Origin: Axinella damicornis
Taxonomy: Eukaryota > Porifera > Demospongiae > Axinellida > Axinellidae
DNA: 64,000 nt
Reading direction: 5' to 3'
NCBI GenBank assembly: GCA_963931865.1
Contig: OZ007506.1
Coordinates: 7,408,451-7,472,450, forward strand
This document shows positions 39,101-51,100 of the stretch, in pieces (position 1 is the first letter of the stretch; each line of letters begins with the position of its first letter). Made by a program: the position numbers and the translations under genes. The notes under the pieces were generated by a model, which was given only the letters and a program-made list of their open reading frames with translations, made no database searches and was not told the origin of the DNA.

Positions 39101-42100
39101 GATTGCGACTCTGATGATGGCATGTTGGACGATCATGGCAATTCTGATGATCATGGCAACTCGCATCACGGCAGTTCAAATGATGGCAATCCAGACTCTG
39201 AGTCCGATCAGGGCAGTTCTGACCAAGGCCAAGGTGACGAGGACATAGAGATCGATGAAAAGATGTTTGAACCAATGTATGATGGTGCAAGCGTAACTGT
39301 GTGTGGAGCATACTGCGCCATTATGGAATTTAAGCATGCGGGAAGACTACCATTCACAGCTATTGCAATGCTTCTGCAGCTACTACAGCTCCTCTGTCCA
39401 CCTGCAAACAAGCTGCCACGTTCAGTGTACGTGCTAAAGAAATTCTTCCAGAGGTATTCGAGCCCCCACGCAACACAAAGGTATTGTCCGGAATGCCTTT
39501 GGCATGACTTGATCAGCTGGCATGACTTGTAGACAAGTTAGCCCACTTGCCGCTTTGATCCAAAGGGTTAATTGAGGTAGTGAAAATGAGGATGCATTAT
39601 CCATGTTGACTAGCCCTTGAAATTCCCCAGCACTGATCAACCCTTATCTCTATTCTAGATCCAATCACGGTGCAGCTGACATTGTGATATTTCAGTTTGC
39701 TCAGTGCGGTGCAAGCATCGTGTCTGACTAAAGTCGCCTGAAGTAATGGGCGTGTCTTCAGCTTAATTGCATGGTCCAGTTTCTATATAGACATTCCTTC
39801 ATGCCCCACATTAGCCTCGTTCCCAGGCCACGTGGGAGGAGAGAAAGCGCTTTCTCTCCTTCCACGCGGCCTGGGAACGAGGCTAGCCCCGCATATATAT
39901 ATATATATATACACACTGAAAGCATGTGCTGGAGAAAGCAAGGGTTAGCTTTATTACATAACTTACGTGCTGTATTGGTATACGTCACCTCGATCATTTG
40001 TATGAAAGTTAAGATATACGGCATCAATTCGGGAAAAGTGTGAATAACGAAGTCTCTCCTGTTTGTTTTTTTCTCTTTTGTTTGTTTTTTTCTCTTTTCT
40101 ATTTGAAACAAATTTCAACAGGCCAGCAAGAAAATAGCTAAATAGAAGCTAATGTGAATCTTGAGACCATACTATAAATAATGGCAAGACGACAACGACA
40201 GTAGGCAAGAACAACAACAAAAGTGGGGAATCTATTGCTGCATGATCAAATGTTTGAAAGTCGCCAAAGAGGTCATTCCTGAAGTGTCAAAGGGGGGTTC
40301 GTTCCAGCGAGCACTAGCTGGCAGGAAAAAGGACTGCTTGAAAGAGTTGGAGTTGCTTGTAACGATGGTCAGTTGATTTTTGTTCGGGTGTAAACTTGTA
40401 GTTGCCGCATCAATTCACATTTGAAATCACCCAAAGTTGGAGTCAACCTGTGCATGCGGTGAAATTACACAAAACTGGCAGTTGTAATACTGGATGCCCA
40501 ATCAACATAGATATTCCGCAAGTTACTAGTGGTACTACAACTGTCCTCATCATATGGCTCAGTTGTAAAGAAACCATCCACCAGGACATTACTATAACAA
40601 CAACGGCATAACTGCTTCTGCATCGTCTCCTTCCAATGAAGTTGTTGGCATCACTCAATAAGTCAATGTGGTCCAGCCGGTTAGGCTTTGATAATCCCTT
40701 GGATAATACATACAATTCATCACACTAGATAAGTTCATGATATTCTCTGATACATGTTGGTTAACGATATATATGCTTGTGGATTTTCGTCACTCGCCTC
40801 TGCTGTGGCCTCCTGGCCAGATGATATCCGTCCTGGAAATTAGTAGCCGGGGCTTCCTTGGCCCCGGTAGTTTTTGTAGGCACGATCTCCGCTACTCCCG
40901 CGGCTCTAGCCTCAACCTCTCCCTCTATTCCAGCCACTTAGGCTAAGTCCTCTTTCAGCTTTTGGATTTGTCTCCGCAGGTCATCCTCCGAACCGGGTTC
41001 GGGCTCTGCGCTGCAGAAGATCCAGTGCTCTCCACCTTTCTGTGTTTTCTATTCTCTGCCACCTTCTCCCTGATGGCAGTTTGTTTCTTTGCGAGTCCTT
41101 TGGCCTCATCTGAGGCCTTTTCACTTTCCTCTGCCCAGAATCTCTGGATAGACCCGAGATCAGAATCCGGGAGGCGGGCATTTTCAATTGCCTCCCGAAT
41201 GGATTCTTGTGTGAATCCCTGCAAGTCCCGTTCCTTTCTGTGAGTAGGTCGTAGTGGCGGACCAGAATTTCCGCCAGCCGGATGGAGAAGGCGATGTGCA
41301 CCCCCTCCCATTCTCTTAGAATGTCCCCGTTGGGCTTCAGCATGGCTGGTGCGATTTTTGCGGTCAGCCCCGCTGGGAAGTTCCCAGAGACTAGCACCCT
41401 TCTCACACCTGCGCGTTAGTGACTGGCGCGAGTCATGTCCAGCAATGAGGTCCCAAAGGCCCTCATTCGCTCAGAGAACTTTGCCTGTAGCAAAGAGACT
41501 GGTGCTGTGCACCATCGTCCCTGGGCTGTGAAAGAGGCTCAATAGCTGTCTCTTCAAGCAGGTCCGAGACATTGATTCTCGGTATCGAGATTCGTCTGAT
41601 CCTTCTGTTAAGGTCAGGGCTGGGGACGGTGGTTTGCACCAGGTTGTGATTGACAGAGGAGCCCGCAATGGGGTTCAAATTGTCCTCCAATAGGTGGGAG
41701 TTTTCTACATCCATTGTTTGGTCCATCCGCCTGTGGCGGGTTGAGGAAGGACAATTGATGAAGTTAAATAACTAATCGAGGTCAGCAGCAGTTCTCATTC
41801 GTAGTCGGGAGGCCGTATCCTTCCCCTTGTTGGGTATGGCCTACTACATTTGCCACTTGTTCAGCTGGGGCAGGTGGGTGGGGCTGGGGGGTTCCCCCTG
41901 CGTTAAATTCTGAGGACTGTGGTTGTGAAGCCATAGTCACTTTGCTAGGCTCGGTGGCCTTGGTGGGGGTGCCATGTAGGCTAGGGAGGCTCATTGACGA
42001 TTGGGTGGGGTATAAGAACCTTCGGTTCAGACCTCTTGCGGGTAGGTGTGCAGCAACCTCTGGGGGTTGGGGCTTGCCAATGTGTTTATTGGACTTACTC

Positions 42101-45100
42101 ATTTTTGCAATCTTTTGCAATTTTAGGTGTTCTTCGTATTCCTCCTTAGAATTAAGTAAAATGCTTGGTTGTTTCATTTTTGTATGTTCAGTTTGGCACT
42201 TTCTATGATGTTAAACGCACGTGCGCATGTACGCAATGCACGCGTGCACTCAGTGGCCGTTATTGGCAGTGTATTACAGCGTGCTTGGGGTGGAGCAACA
42301 TGACCGCATTACGCATTACGCGGGTGACCGCTATAGAAGAACAGTAAAGTATGGAGACTGTGGGCTCAAATTTCGGGACTTTCCCACTTAAGCTGACCCA
42401 ATGTGGATGTGACCGCCTTATTCAGGTGACCGTCATATTCAGGTGACTGCTAAGGCAGGTTTCACTGTACTATCAAAGGAGCCAACACTAGAATGACACT
42501 AGAATGACACTAGAATGACACTAGAATAACAGCTGTACCACAACAGAAGCCTGCTAGTCCAGCAGGAGGATACTCGTATTCCCCAGGACACTTCTCGTCG
42601 TGGCTATTGAAAAATGCATGTGGTCTAATTAATATAAACTGCATGATTTTCATTACACTCAGGGCTAGTTGAACTGTGTTCATGTAAATAACCTGACAGC
42701 ACAATCATGTGCTGACCACAGATCCACAAGAGTAAAACCCTCACAATTATAAACCGTCTAGATTTACCGCGGCATTCATGTGCATCTTTCTCTGTTACCT
42801 CCTCACATAGGTCCGTGTTGAAAACATCAAGGAACCCTCAGAACACATTCAAGCTGTGCTAGAGCGGGTGAAGCCCGAATACCTTCAGAAGACCTACCAG
42901 GTATCCTCATGGACTGGTGCGACCGACTTCCTGGAGCAGATGGCCAACAGAATGGGAAGACTCTTGAAGGTGTGTGTATATCGTTGTAGCAGGTGTTATT
43001 GCACTCCTGGTAGGGGGTAGAGGGAATATTTTCACATGATGTTTGTGCACCTATGAAAGGCACCGAAAGATTCTGATTATGTCAGCATTCTGATTAGTAT
43101 AGTATCTGTGCTGACACTCTATAACCTTGGTTGTGGAATTGTGAGCACTTTTGTCTTCCCATTAGTCACCTACGTCATTGGGAGTATGTCCCAATAATAA
43201 ATGTGTGTTAATTGGAGAGAGACATAAATTAGCTGTCTAGGAATGAGGCTAGCTTCATGTAAGTACGAGCTGGTGGATGCAATCAGAGTCCACTGAAGGA
43301 AAGAGTAAGACTTGATGGATCATTGTGAAGAGCGAGTCTATCCTACCTATACCAGGAGTACAGCTAGTATTGTCCTCGGATGATCTGTGAGACAGTCCAT
43401 GGGGGGTGGGAGAAGGCCCAGGCACACATGGTATAATTAGGAAGTGTGTGAAAGTGAAGACACTAGCAACAGCTCTAGAGCTGACATTTTCCGGTTCGAT
43501 AGGGTTCAACTACTGTAGCTTCTTGCATGATACTAAACACTTGAGTATGATAATGATGCTACATGATCACTTACATAACTGGGCATAGTGGTATCAAGGG
43601 CGCATCGAGCTGCCGGAGGCGGCAAGAGGGCATGCAACGCTCATAGACGGCAAAATGCTGAGTGTTACTAAAAATAGAATTGAAATTTGGACTGTATAAG
43701 CACGAGATCCGTAGACGCGCGCCCCTTATATAATTATGCGGTCACTTACTTCGATATGGCTGGCATTCCGTCTGCAGCGTTCGTCTTTGACGAGGACCTA
43801 GCTACCTAGCCTGAGCCCCCTTCGATGCTATCATTCCCTCCCTCCAACTTACGCAACAGAAAACGTCGAGCTGTTGTCGAAAGCGCGAATGTTGGGCTTG
43901 CATCCGGCAGTACTTTCTCCGAATCTGGCCTACTACACTAGTAGGAGAGGTACCCGGACTAGAAGAAGTACTTGGGCTAGAGATTGCTTGGATGGCGTTT
44001 CTATACCGAAATCGGTAGCACTCATCTTCCATCTCTTGCTGCCAATTCTCTCGTTCCGTCGAACGTCCGTAACCACCCGTGCACGCAATTTCACGTGCTT
44101 AACTGGAAACATTATTTTTAGTAACACTCAGCACTACGCCGTCTATACGTGCGCTATAGGAAGTTGCATGCCCTCTCGCCACCTCTGGCGGCTCGATGCG
44201 CCCTTGGTGGTATTTTGCTTGCAGAATTTACATGCAACATACTCTCACAATGCATTGAAAGTGCAAAGCAGCTTTCTCTGACAGAAAAATAAAACATTCA
44301 AGTTGCTGTGCTGTTCTTGGGTTAGAAGAGAGGAGACCTAGATCTAAACTACACGTGCATGCACTAGCCTCGTACTCAGTCCCACGCTCAGCTTTTCGTC
44401 GCTGCTTAGTACGGTAAAGCGGGGAGGGCCTGGTACATTTCCTCACGTGAGCATGACGTAATTGAAAAACCGCAAAATTTTCAGAACGAAGACGCTACGT
44501 TTTGCGTGTTATTCAGCCATCTACACGTTCAACGCTCGGTGAGTATGACAGTCGCCCCCCGCTAGCTAGATACGTGTGGTGTGTTACCTGGTACCTTCGC
44601 TCTTCTTGCTGTTCTGAGACCCACTACGCCCACGTTAAACTTCCGGTCTTTCTACCCCTTTCTACCCTTGACGTCACTCACATGAGGAAATGTACCAGGC
44701 CCTCCCCGCTTTACCGTACTAAGCAGCGACGAAAAGCTGGGCGTGGGACTGGGAACGAGGCTATGCATGCACTAAGTAGCAAATCACTAAGTTAGCATAT
44801 TCAATGTCATTACAGGACTTTTCCAAACCCTTGCAACAGCCACAGCTGGCTGCGTTAAGTGGACAATTAATTTTGTGGTCGAAACTCGGTTTGTGTGAAA
44901 TCTAATTAAAGGCCAAAGTTCAGTGCTTAAGTACAGTTGTATAGCCCTGCCTGCGCACCATATATGGAATGGTCTACGCAATTGGCTTTAAGCATTTTAG
45001 TGTAGTGTTGCAAGGATTCCGAAAAAAAAAACCCTGTATCATCAACTGTACAGCAGAGCTGATGACCATGTGCACAGACAATTAAATGATGAATGAGATA

Positions 45101-48100
45101 ACAGTAACAACTGACCTCAGGTGTAATTAGGCATTGAGTCAAGGCCAGTAAACGATGGGCAAGTCCCAACATACCACTGGCCAAGACCAGATGGTCTTAA
45201 GGAATGCATAAGTGTAGATCTTGAAGTGGAGAGGGTAACAGTAGAGCGATCCTTGTGACAGGTCTCTTGTACGTTTCAGTAGCAGTCTTGATAGTGACGA
45301 CTCTAACCAAACCATCCTTCCCAGCATGGGTGGCAATGGCCACTTAGTAGGGACCAGGATGTCTTCTCGAAGGATGACAACATCTCCAACTTGGATGCTT
45401 CTGGTTGGATAACCCATTCCCAGCCATTATAAATAGGGGGAAAAATCATAAAAACATACTACTTTTGCTTGGGTGCCTGTAATTTGTAAACGCACCACGT
45501 GTTATATATCAGGGGATGCCCTAGAATCTAAGCTATTTGATGTGTAATCCAAAGTTTAGATATCGTACATAGTATTTCATGCGTTATAGCATCTACGTAT
45601 GACTCTACAGTAGGGTCAGGAGATATATTCTGTGGACCATCTATGCCAAAAATGACGAACAAGAGCTTGACATAGGTGCCAGCAACGCAACAGAGAGAGA
45701 GTTTGATAGGAGAATGCAGGATCTGGGAGAGATTCCAGTGGTTTGCCAATAAGGAAATGACCCGGCATGAGGGCTTCAATTCCATCTTCGTCACATTGTA
45801 GAGATACCAACGGATGACTGTTAAGGCAGGATTCAATCTGAATGATGACAGTGGAGAATTCTTCAAACGTCAGTTTCACATTGGAAGTGACACGTCTGAG
45901 ATGGGTTTTCATGCTTTAACAGCAGCTTCCCAAAGGCCACTGAAGTGGGGAGCATGTTCGGGGATCTTGCTGAGTCTTCTGACGTTCAAGGAAATCAGAG
46001 AGTTCCTGAGCAGCACCAGTCAAATTTGTGCCATTATCGCTCCAAATGAGGGAGGGCTTTCACGTCGTGATATGAATCGTCTCAGAGAGGCCAAGAATGC
46101 TTCCGAGGTTAGGTCAGAAACAAGTTCCAAGTGTACGGCCTTAACGGAGAGCGAGACGAATACACAGACATAAGCCTTGATGACAGTTGGCTTACGAACA
46201 TAACCATACTTGATATAAACAGGACCTGCATAGTCCACTCCAACTTTGTCAAATACAAGACCAGGAGTGATTCTCTCAACAGGCAGTTGGCCTAGCATTT
46301 GAGGTCGACAGTGACATCTGCCTGGGCCAGCTTGCGGGCGGTAGATTCAGCCATGGAGGGCCATTCCACCAAAGATCGTGTTTGAGGAGTTCTGAGGGAA
46401 ACAGACCACGAGAGGCACAGTCCGCCGGATTCTCTAGTCCGTTCATATGATTCCACCTCTCGGGTCCAATGAGGTCTACGATGTAGGACACCCTACTGCC
46501 TACATTAGTCTTGAATCTCCTGGGGTTTCTGACTAGCCAATTCAAAATAATACTATCAGTCCACGCAAACACTGAGTCAAGAGGTAGCTCGAATACTCTT
46601 TGCACGTGGTGAAGTAATTGTGCCAATAGGTGTGCACCACAAAGCTCGAGGCGAGGGATTGTCAGGCGCTTTATCGGAGCCACCTTAGTCTTGGAGGTTA
46701 CTAGCTGGAGGTTTGCACATTGCCAGCAGCATCGATCATCCTGAGGTAGATCACCACAGCATAGGCACGTTCAGAAGCATCGCAGAATCCATGGAGTTCC
46801 ACGAAGGTGATGTGAGACTTCTTATCGAAATAGCATCGAGGAAGATGCTTGTTGGTGAGGAGATGGAGCTCGGAACGCCATTGTAGCCAGGCATCATGGA
46901 TAGGAAGTGGTACAGAGTCATCCCAGTCGACCTTCTGCTCCCACAGTTGCTGCAGTAACATCTTGACCTTGATGATTGTAGGAGAGAACCATCCAACGTC
47001 TTGGCTATGTCAGACACAAGCACTCGGCTTGGTGATGTTTTCTGTGCAGGGAAAATCAGCAACTGAGAGATGAAAGTGATCTTGGTTAGCATTCCACTCA
47101 ATTCCGAGTGTCTTGGTGTACTGATCAGGATCAGGCATCAGCTGTGTCGATTGAGCATCTTTGAGGTCAGGAGGGATGTGCTTCAGCACTGTAGGTTCAC
47201 TAGAATTCCACTTTCGTAGGAGAACGTCACCCCTTGCAAAGAGGTCTTGGAGCTGTTTTTGCAGCTCAATGGCATCTTGTATGGAATCGGCACCCGTGAG
47301 GCCATCCACTACTAGATATTGGTCCATGTTATTGACATGGAATTTCTTAACAACACAATTCAGATTCAATGCGTATATGATAAGGATTTCATAGGTATTA
47401 AAAACAACTGATAATTCATGTGTATCAGTCCCATGAAAAGGTCATAAAATTCTGCATGATTTTTTGGGCATATTATATGAGATGTAGGTACGTACTAAGG
47501 GTGTGCAATAGTGTATCGGAGGTCTAGTTGATGGTATGTATGTTACGGAAGTGTTAAGGTAACTTGCTGTACATGTCTTTCAGCTGAGCAACAGTACTTG
47601 GCTGCAGGCGGCTCGCTTTTGTGAGTGAGATGCTACACAACACGTTCTCCATGTTCAACTCGTCCATGATGCTCTGACCTTTTTTCTTCCACTCCCTCCA
47701 TATCCCACTGTATGTGCCAATCAGCAGTGATCCGCCTTCCGCCGATGCTTACCACCTTCCCTAATCTGTGGCCGCTCTCAGTATTTGGGTCAATCCACGG
47801 CAACTGTCATCCTGAGTTTGATTTCAACTTTCTGTTTGGGAGATTTGGGGTGTTTCTTGGGCTTCTGGAAGGATAATTATGTAAAGTCACTTTTAAAGTC
47901 TGTAGTGTAGTCAACAATTTCATTCGTAAAGTAGATTGAAACAGTGGGCATGTCCATAAAATGATATTACTGATGTACATACCTTAGGCATGGCCAAATG
48001 CATGGGATGAGCCAGAGAGGAAGTTCCTCCCTGGAGATGCTTTCCAACAATTTACTATTCTCTATCCTGAGAAGTCGTCGTTTTTCATACTCTGATACTA

Positions 48101-51100
48101 TGTCTAAGAGTGGGTTCACCATCCTTGCCGGCCACCTGTTGCCCTTTCCCTTTTCACTGCTGCTGGCCAGCTCATCCGCACTGAATACAATGTTCATCAA
48201 CTGGCGTAAGAGGGCCGACGAAGAATTCTTGGCACTTCGAACGGCAGAAAGTAGTTGATGAGCAGGAACGTAAACCCCCAACCCTTCAACAAGTTCTACC
48301 ATCCGTGGTTTGTCGTCTGACTGTCATTTCCTGCAAGGGTATGGCATAATATGAACATGCAATTAGATAGTAGTATCAACCAGTTACATCCATTAGCTGG
48401 GTGACTGGCTAGGTGGCCAACTGGCTGCCCGAGTAAATATGAACGCGCAACGATCACGTCGGAACGGGTAGATGTCTCCGCTGAACTACGCGGAAGTGTT
48501 TTCATTCAACGAGGTATGATTGCCAAATAATGTGCTACGCACGCAACAGTCGTCCAGTGAAACATCGCGCAGATGGCTATATATATATGTATAGTGTGCT
48601 ATGCGTATCTTGCTTCAAATCCGAGTTTGTATATAGCCAATACGTCTAATGGAATGGACCTTAGTTTGATCTAGCCTGACTGTGTCTGGTCTTGTGGGAG
48701 TTGTCAAGCACCCACATTTCAGTTCCCTTTTGTGAAGAGGATGGCCAGAAGGCCATGGACAAAAGTGGTTGGCGTAGTGCTTCTGTCCGCTGCAGCGACA
48801 ATGCAGGGATCAATCCCCGGCACCCAGACCCTATTCCCTGTTTGTGGGTCACCAAACCAGCACCCTGAAAAGGAATGGAGTGGTGTTCAAACTTGCAACA
48901 TTCTGCTAGATTGCAGACTATTGGCAGCCAATCAATTGCAGAGCTGCAAAACTGAACGCTGCAAGATCACTGAACAAAAAGTTGTGATATTACAGAAGTC
49001 CAAGCATAAATTTCCTTAGTAATGTTTGATACCATGTGACTAATTAAGCTTGAGGGGAGAGTGTGGCATCCATTTCTACCGTTGCAGTGGATGCAGATGA
49101 GCTGCTTTGGCCGGGTCTGTGGGATCAAGGATTGCAGTAGATAGCACCTCCTCCACTTTGTTGGACCATGTTCTGAGTATTTCTTCATCTTCGGCCTTCT
49201 CTCTGGTTGAAATTGCTGTGGTTTTCATTCACTGAGTGAAGGCCGCTGTTTCATAAAACGCTGCCACCAGTCTTTCCCTGGCACTCCATCAGTGAAAGGA
49301 TTTATCTCGTACAGTGCCGTCCACGAGCAAGTTAAACGGTACACGCGTGTCACTCGCGAGACACTCGCGAGACGCTCGCGAGAAAAGTTGCGAGTCCGCG
49401 TGTGCGAGCACTACTCGCGCTCGCGAGTACGCACCCGCACTCGCGCTACGCGAGCGCGAGTGCTTGCTGTTGCGCGCGCGAGTACTGTACATTTAACTCC
49501 TCCCTTGTTTATACAACTAAGAGGGTGACTGTCTGTTACTTGCATTGCGGGGGCACTAAGGGCAAATGCGCAAAAATGCACTTAGTGTCAAAAATTTCAA
49601 GATGGCCAACATGTATACTGTAAGCAGTGTTGTTGAACGACTGGATGACTTCGATTTCGACCTCGACGATGGATTAGACAGCGATTTCGGACGAGAGGGA
49701 GTCCGTAGCTACTGTACCTTTCCAGGGCTGGCTTGGATGGAACAAGGAAATGGACAAAGACGAGGACATGGTATGTGTGCGTATGTGTGTGTGTGTGTGT
49801 GTGTGTTCCGGGGGGGGGGGGGGGGGGGGGGAGCATAGTGGAGGAGGGCCAAATCCAGGTCCTCCTGTTAATGACAGTGTATTTGACGAGGAATTGCTGG
49901 TAGTGGAGACAGCTAGGTGTTATGTAGCGTAATACGCATTATTGAAGGCCACCATCTGACATCACTTTTGCCGAAATGGAGGTATTCTGTCATGCACACA
50001 CTCATGCAGGTTGGGGATACTCCAGTGGTGAAATATGACCTGGCACTGTGGCCTTTGTCCCTGTACTCCGAAGATTCTGAGTTCTATTCCTTGGATTTGA
50101 GGGCGTGTGCAGTCTTCTACAAAAAGCGGTTTCGTAGCCTTGTCTTGGTGATGCTCCTGTCTGTTCTCTTGGACTCCTGGAGTCATATGAGGGGTTCATG
50201 GGGATAGCATGACAATACAGAAGTGTTGTATTCTTGAAAATGCTTGTATGGCATGCTGTTAACAAAAGTGATAATAAATAATAATAATAATCATCATTTT
50301 ATTCATGAAAAATGTCATATAAACCCGTGTTTTTGCCGTGTACGTTTGTTCTAGCTGATCTATGAGGCTAAAAGCGACATCATAATGTGTATAAATAGCT
50401 CAGCTACTTGAAAAGGTGTGGTTGCTAAGGACTCTGCCGTTCAGCGGCGCTGCTATGAATTTGTAAGTAAACGCTGTTCAATTTCCTGCGAGTGCGAGCG
50501 CGCGTGCGAGTAGTCGAGTGCGAGCGCGCGCGCGAGTATAGTAGCGCTCGCGGGTTAGCCTGTAACGCTCGCGAGTATTATACGATTACCACGCGAGTCA
50601 CATGCGAGTCTCTCGCGAGTCACTCGCGAGTCTCTCGCGAGTCACTCGCGAGTGACACGCGTGTGCCGTTTAACTTGCTCGTGGACAGCACTGTAGGTAG
50701 TCATAAGTGACCACCTGCACCAATTCTCTTAATCGTGAGACCAAATCCCTCCTTAAATCCACAACACTATCGCGGTGGCTCCTGGTCTTGGTCCTTTCTC
50801 ACCAGCCCATGTCCTGCTCCAACATGCTACTGAGTGTATTATTATTGATGTAGTTAAGTTACGTCTGAGGTGTAGTATCAAAGCACAGTACATACGTAGA
50901 AAACATTTGCCACGATTTCATTGTAAAATTATACTTCCATAGGTACAGTGAAGAAATCTTCGCATAACTCCATCACCACCTTAAACTTAAAACAAGGAAG
51001 AAAAGCACTTTAAACTATGCATGTCTCAGTAAGGTCCATTGTCATGGCAGTTGTAAGTGCTACTGCACTGATGGTTGGGGTGGTGGGGGGTGAGGCAGGT

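Noticed and set aside
36230..47400. One BEL/Pao element with gag at 36 kb and pol at 45-47 kb
   Set aside because: Both are on the minus strand, so gag should have the higher coordinates; the order is reversed, so they are separate insertions.
49962..50207. 96-codon plus frame and 74-codon minus frame
   Set aside because: No recognisable domain in either strand; inside a transposable element and mutually overlapping.
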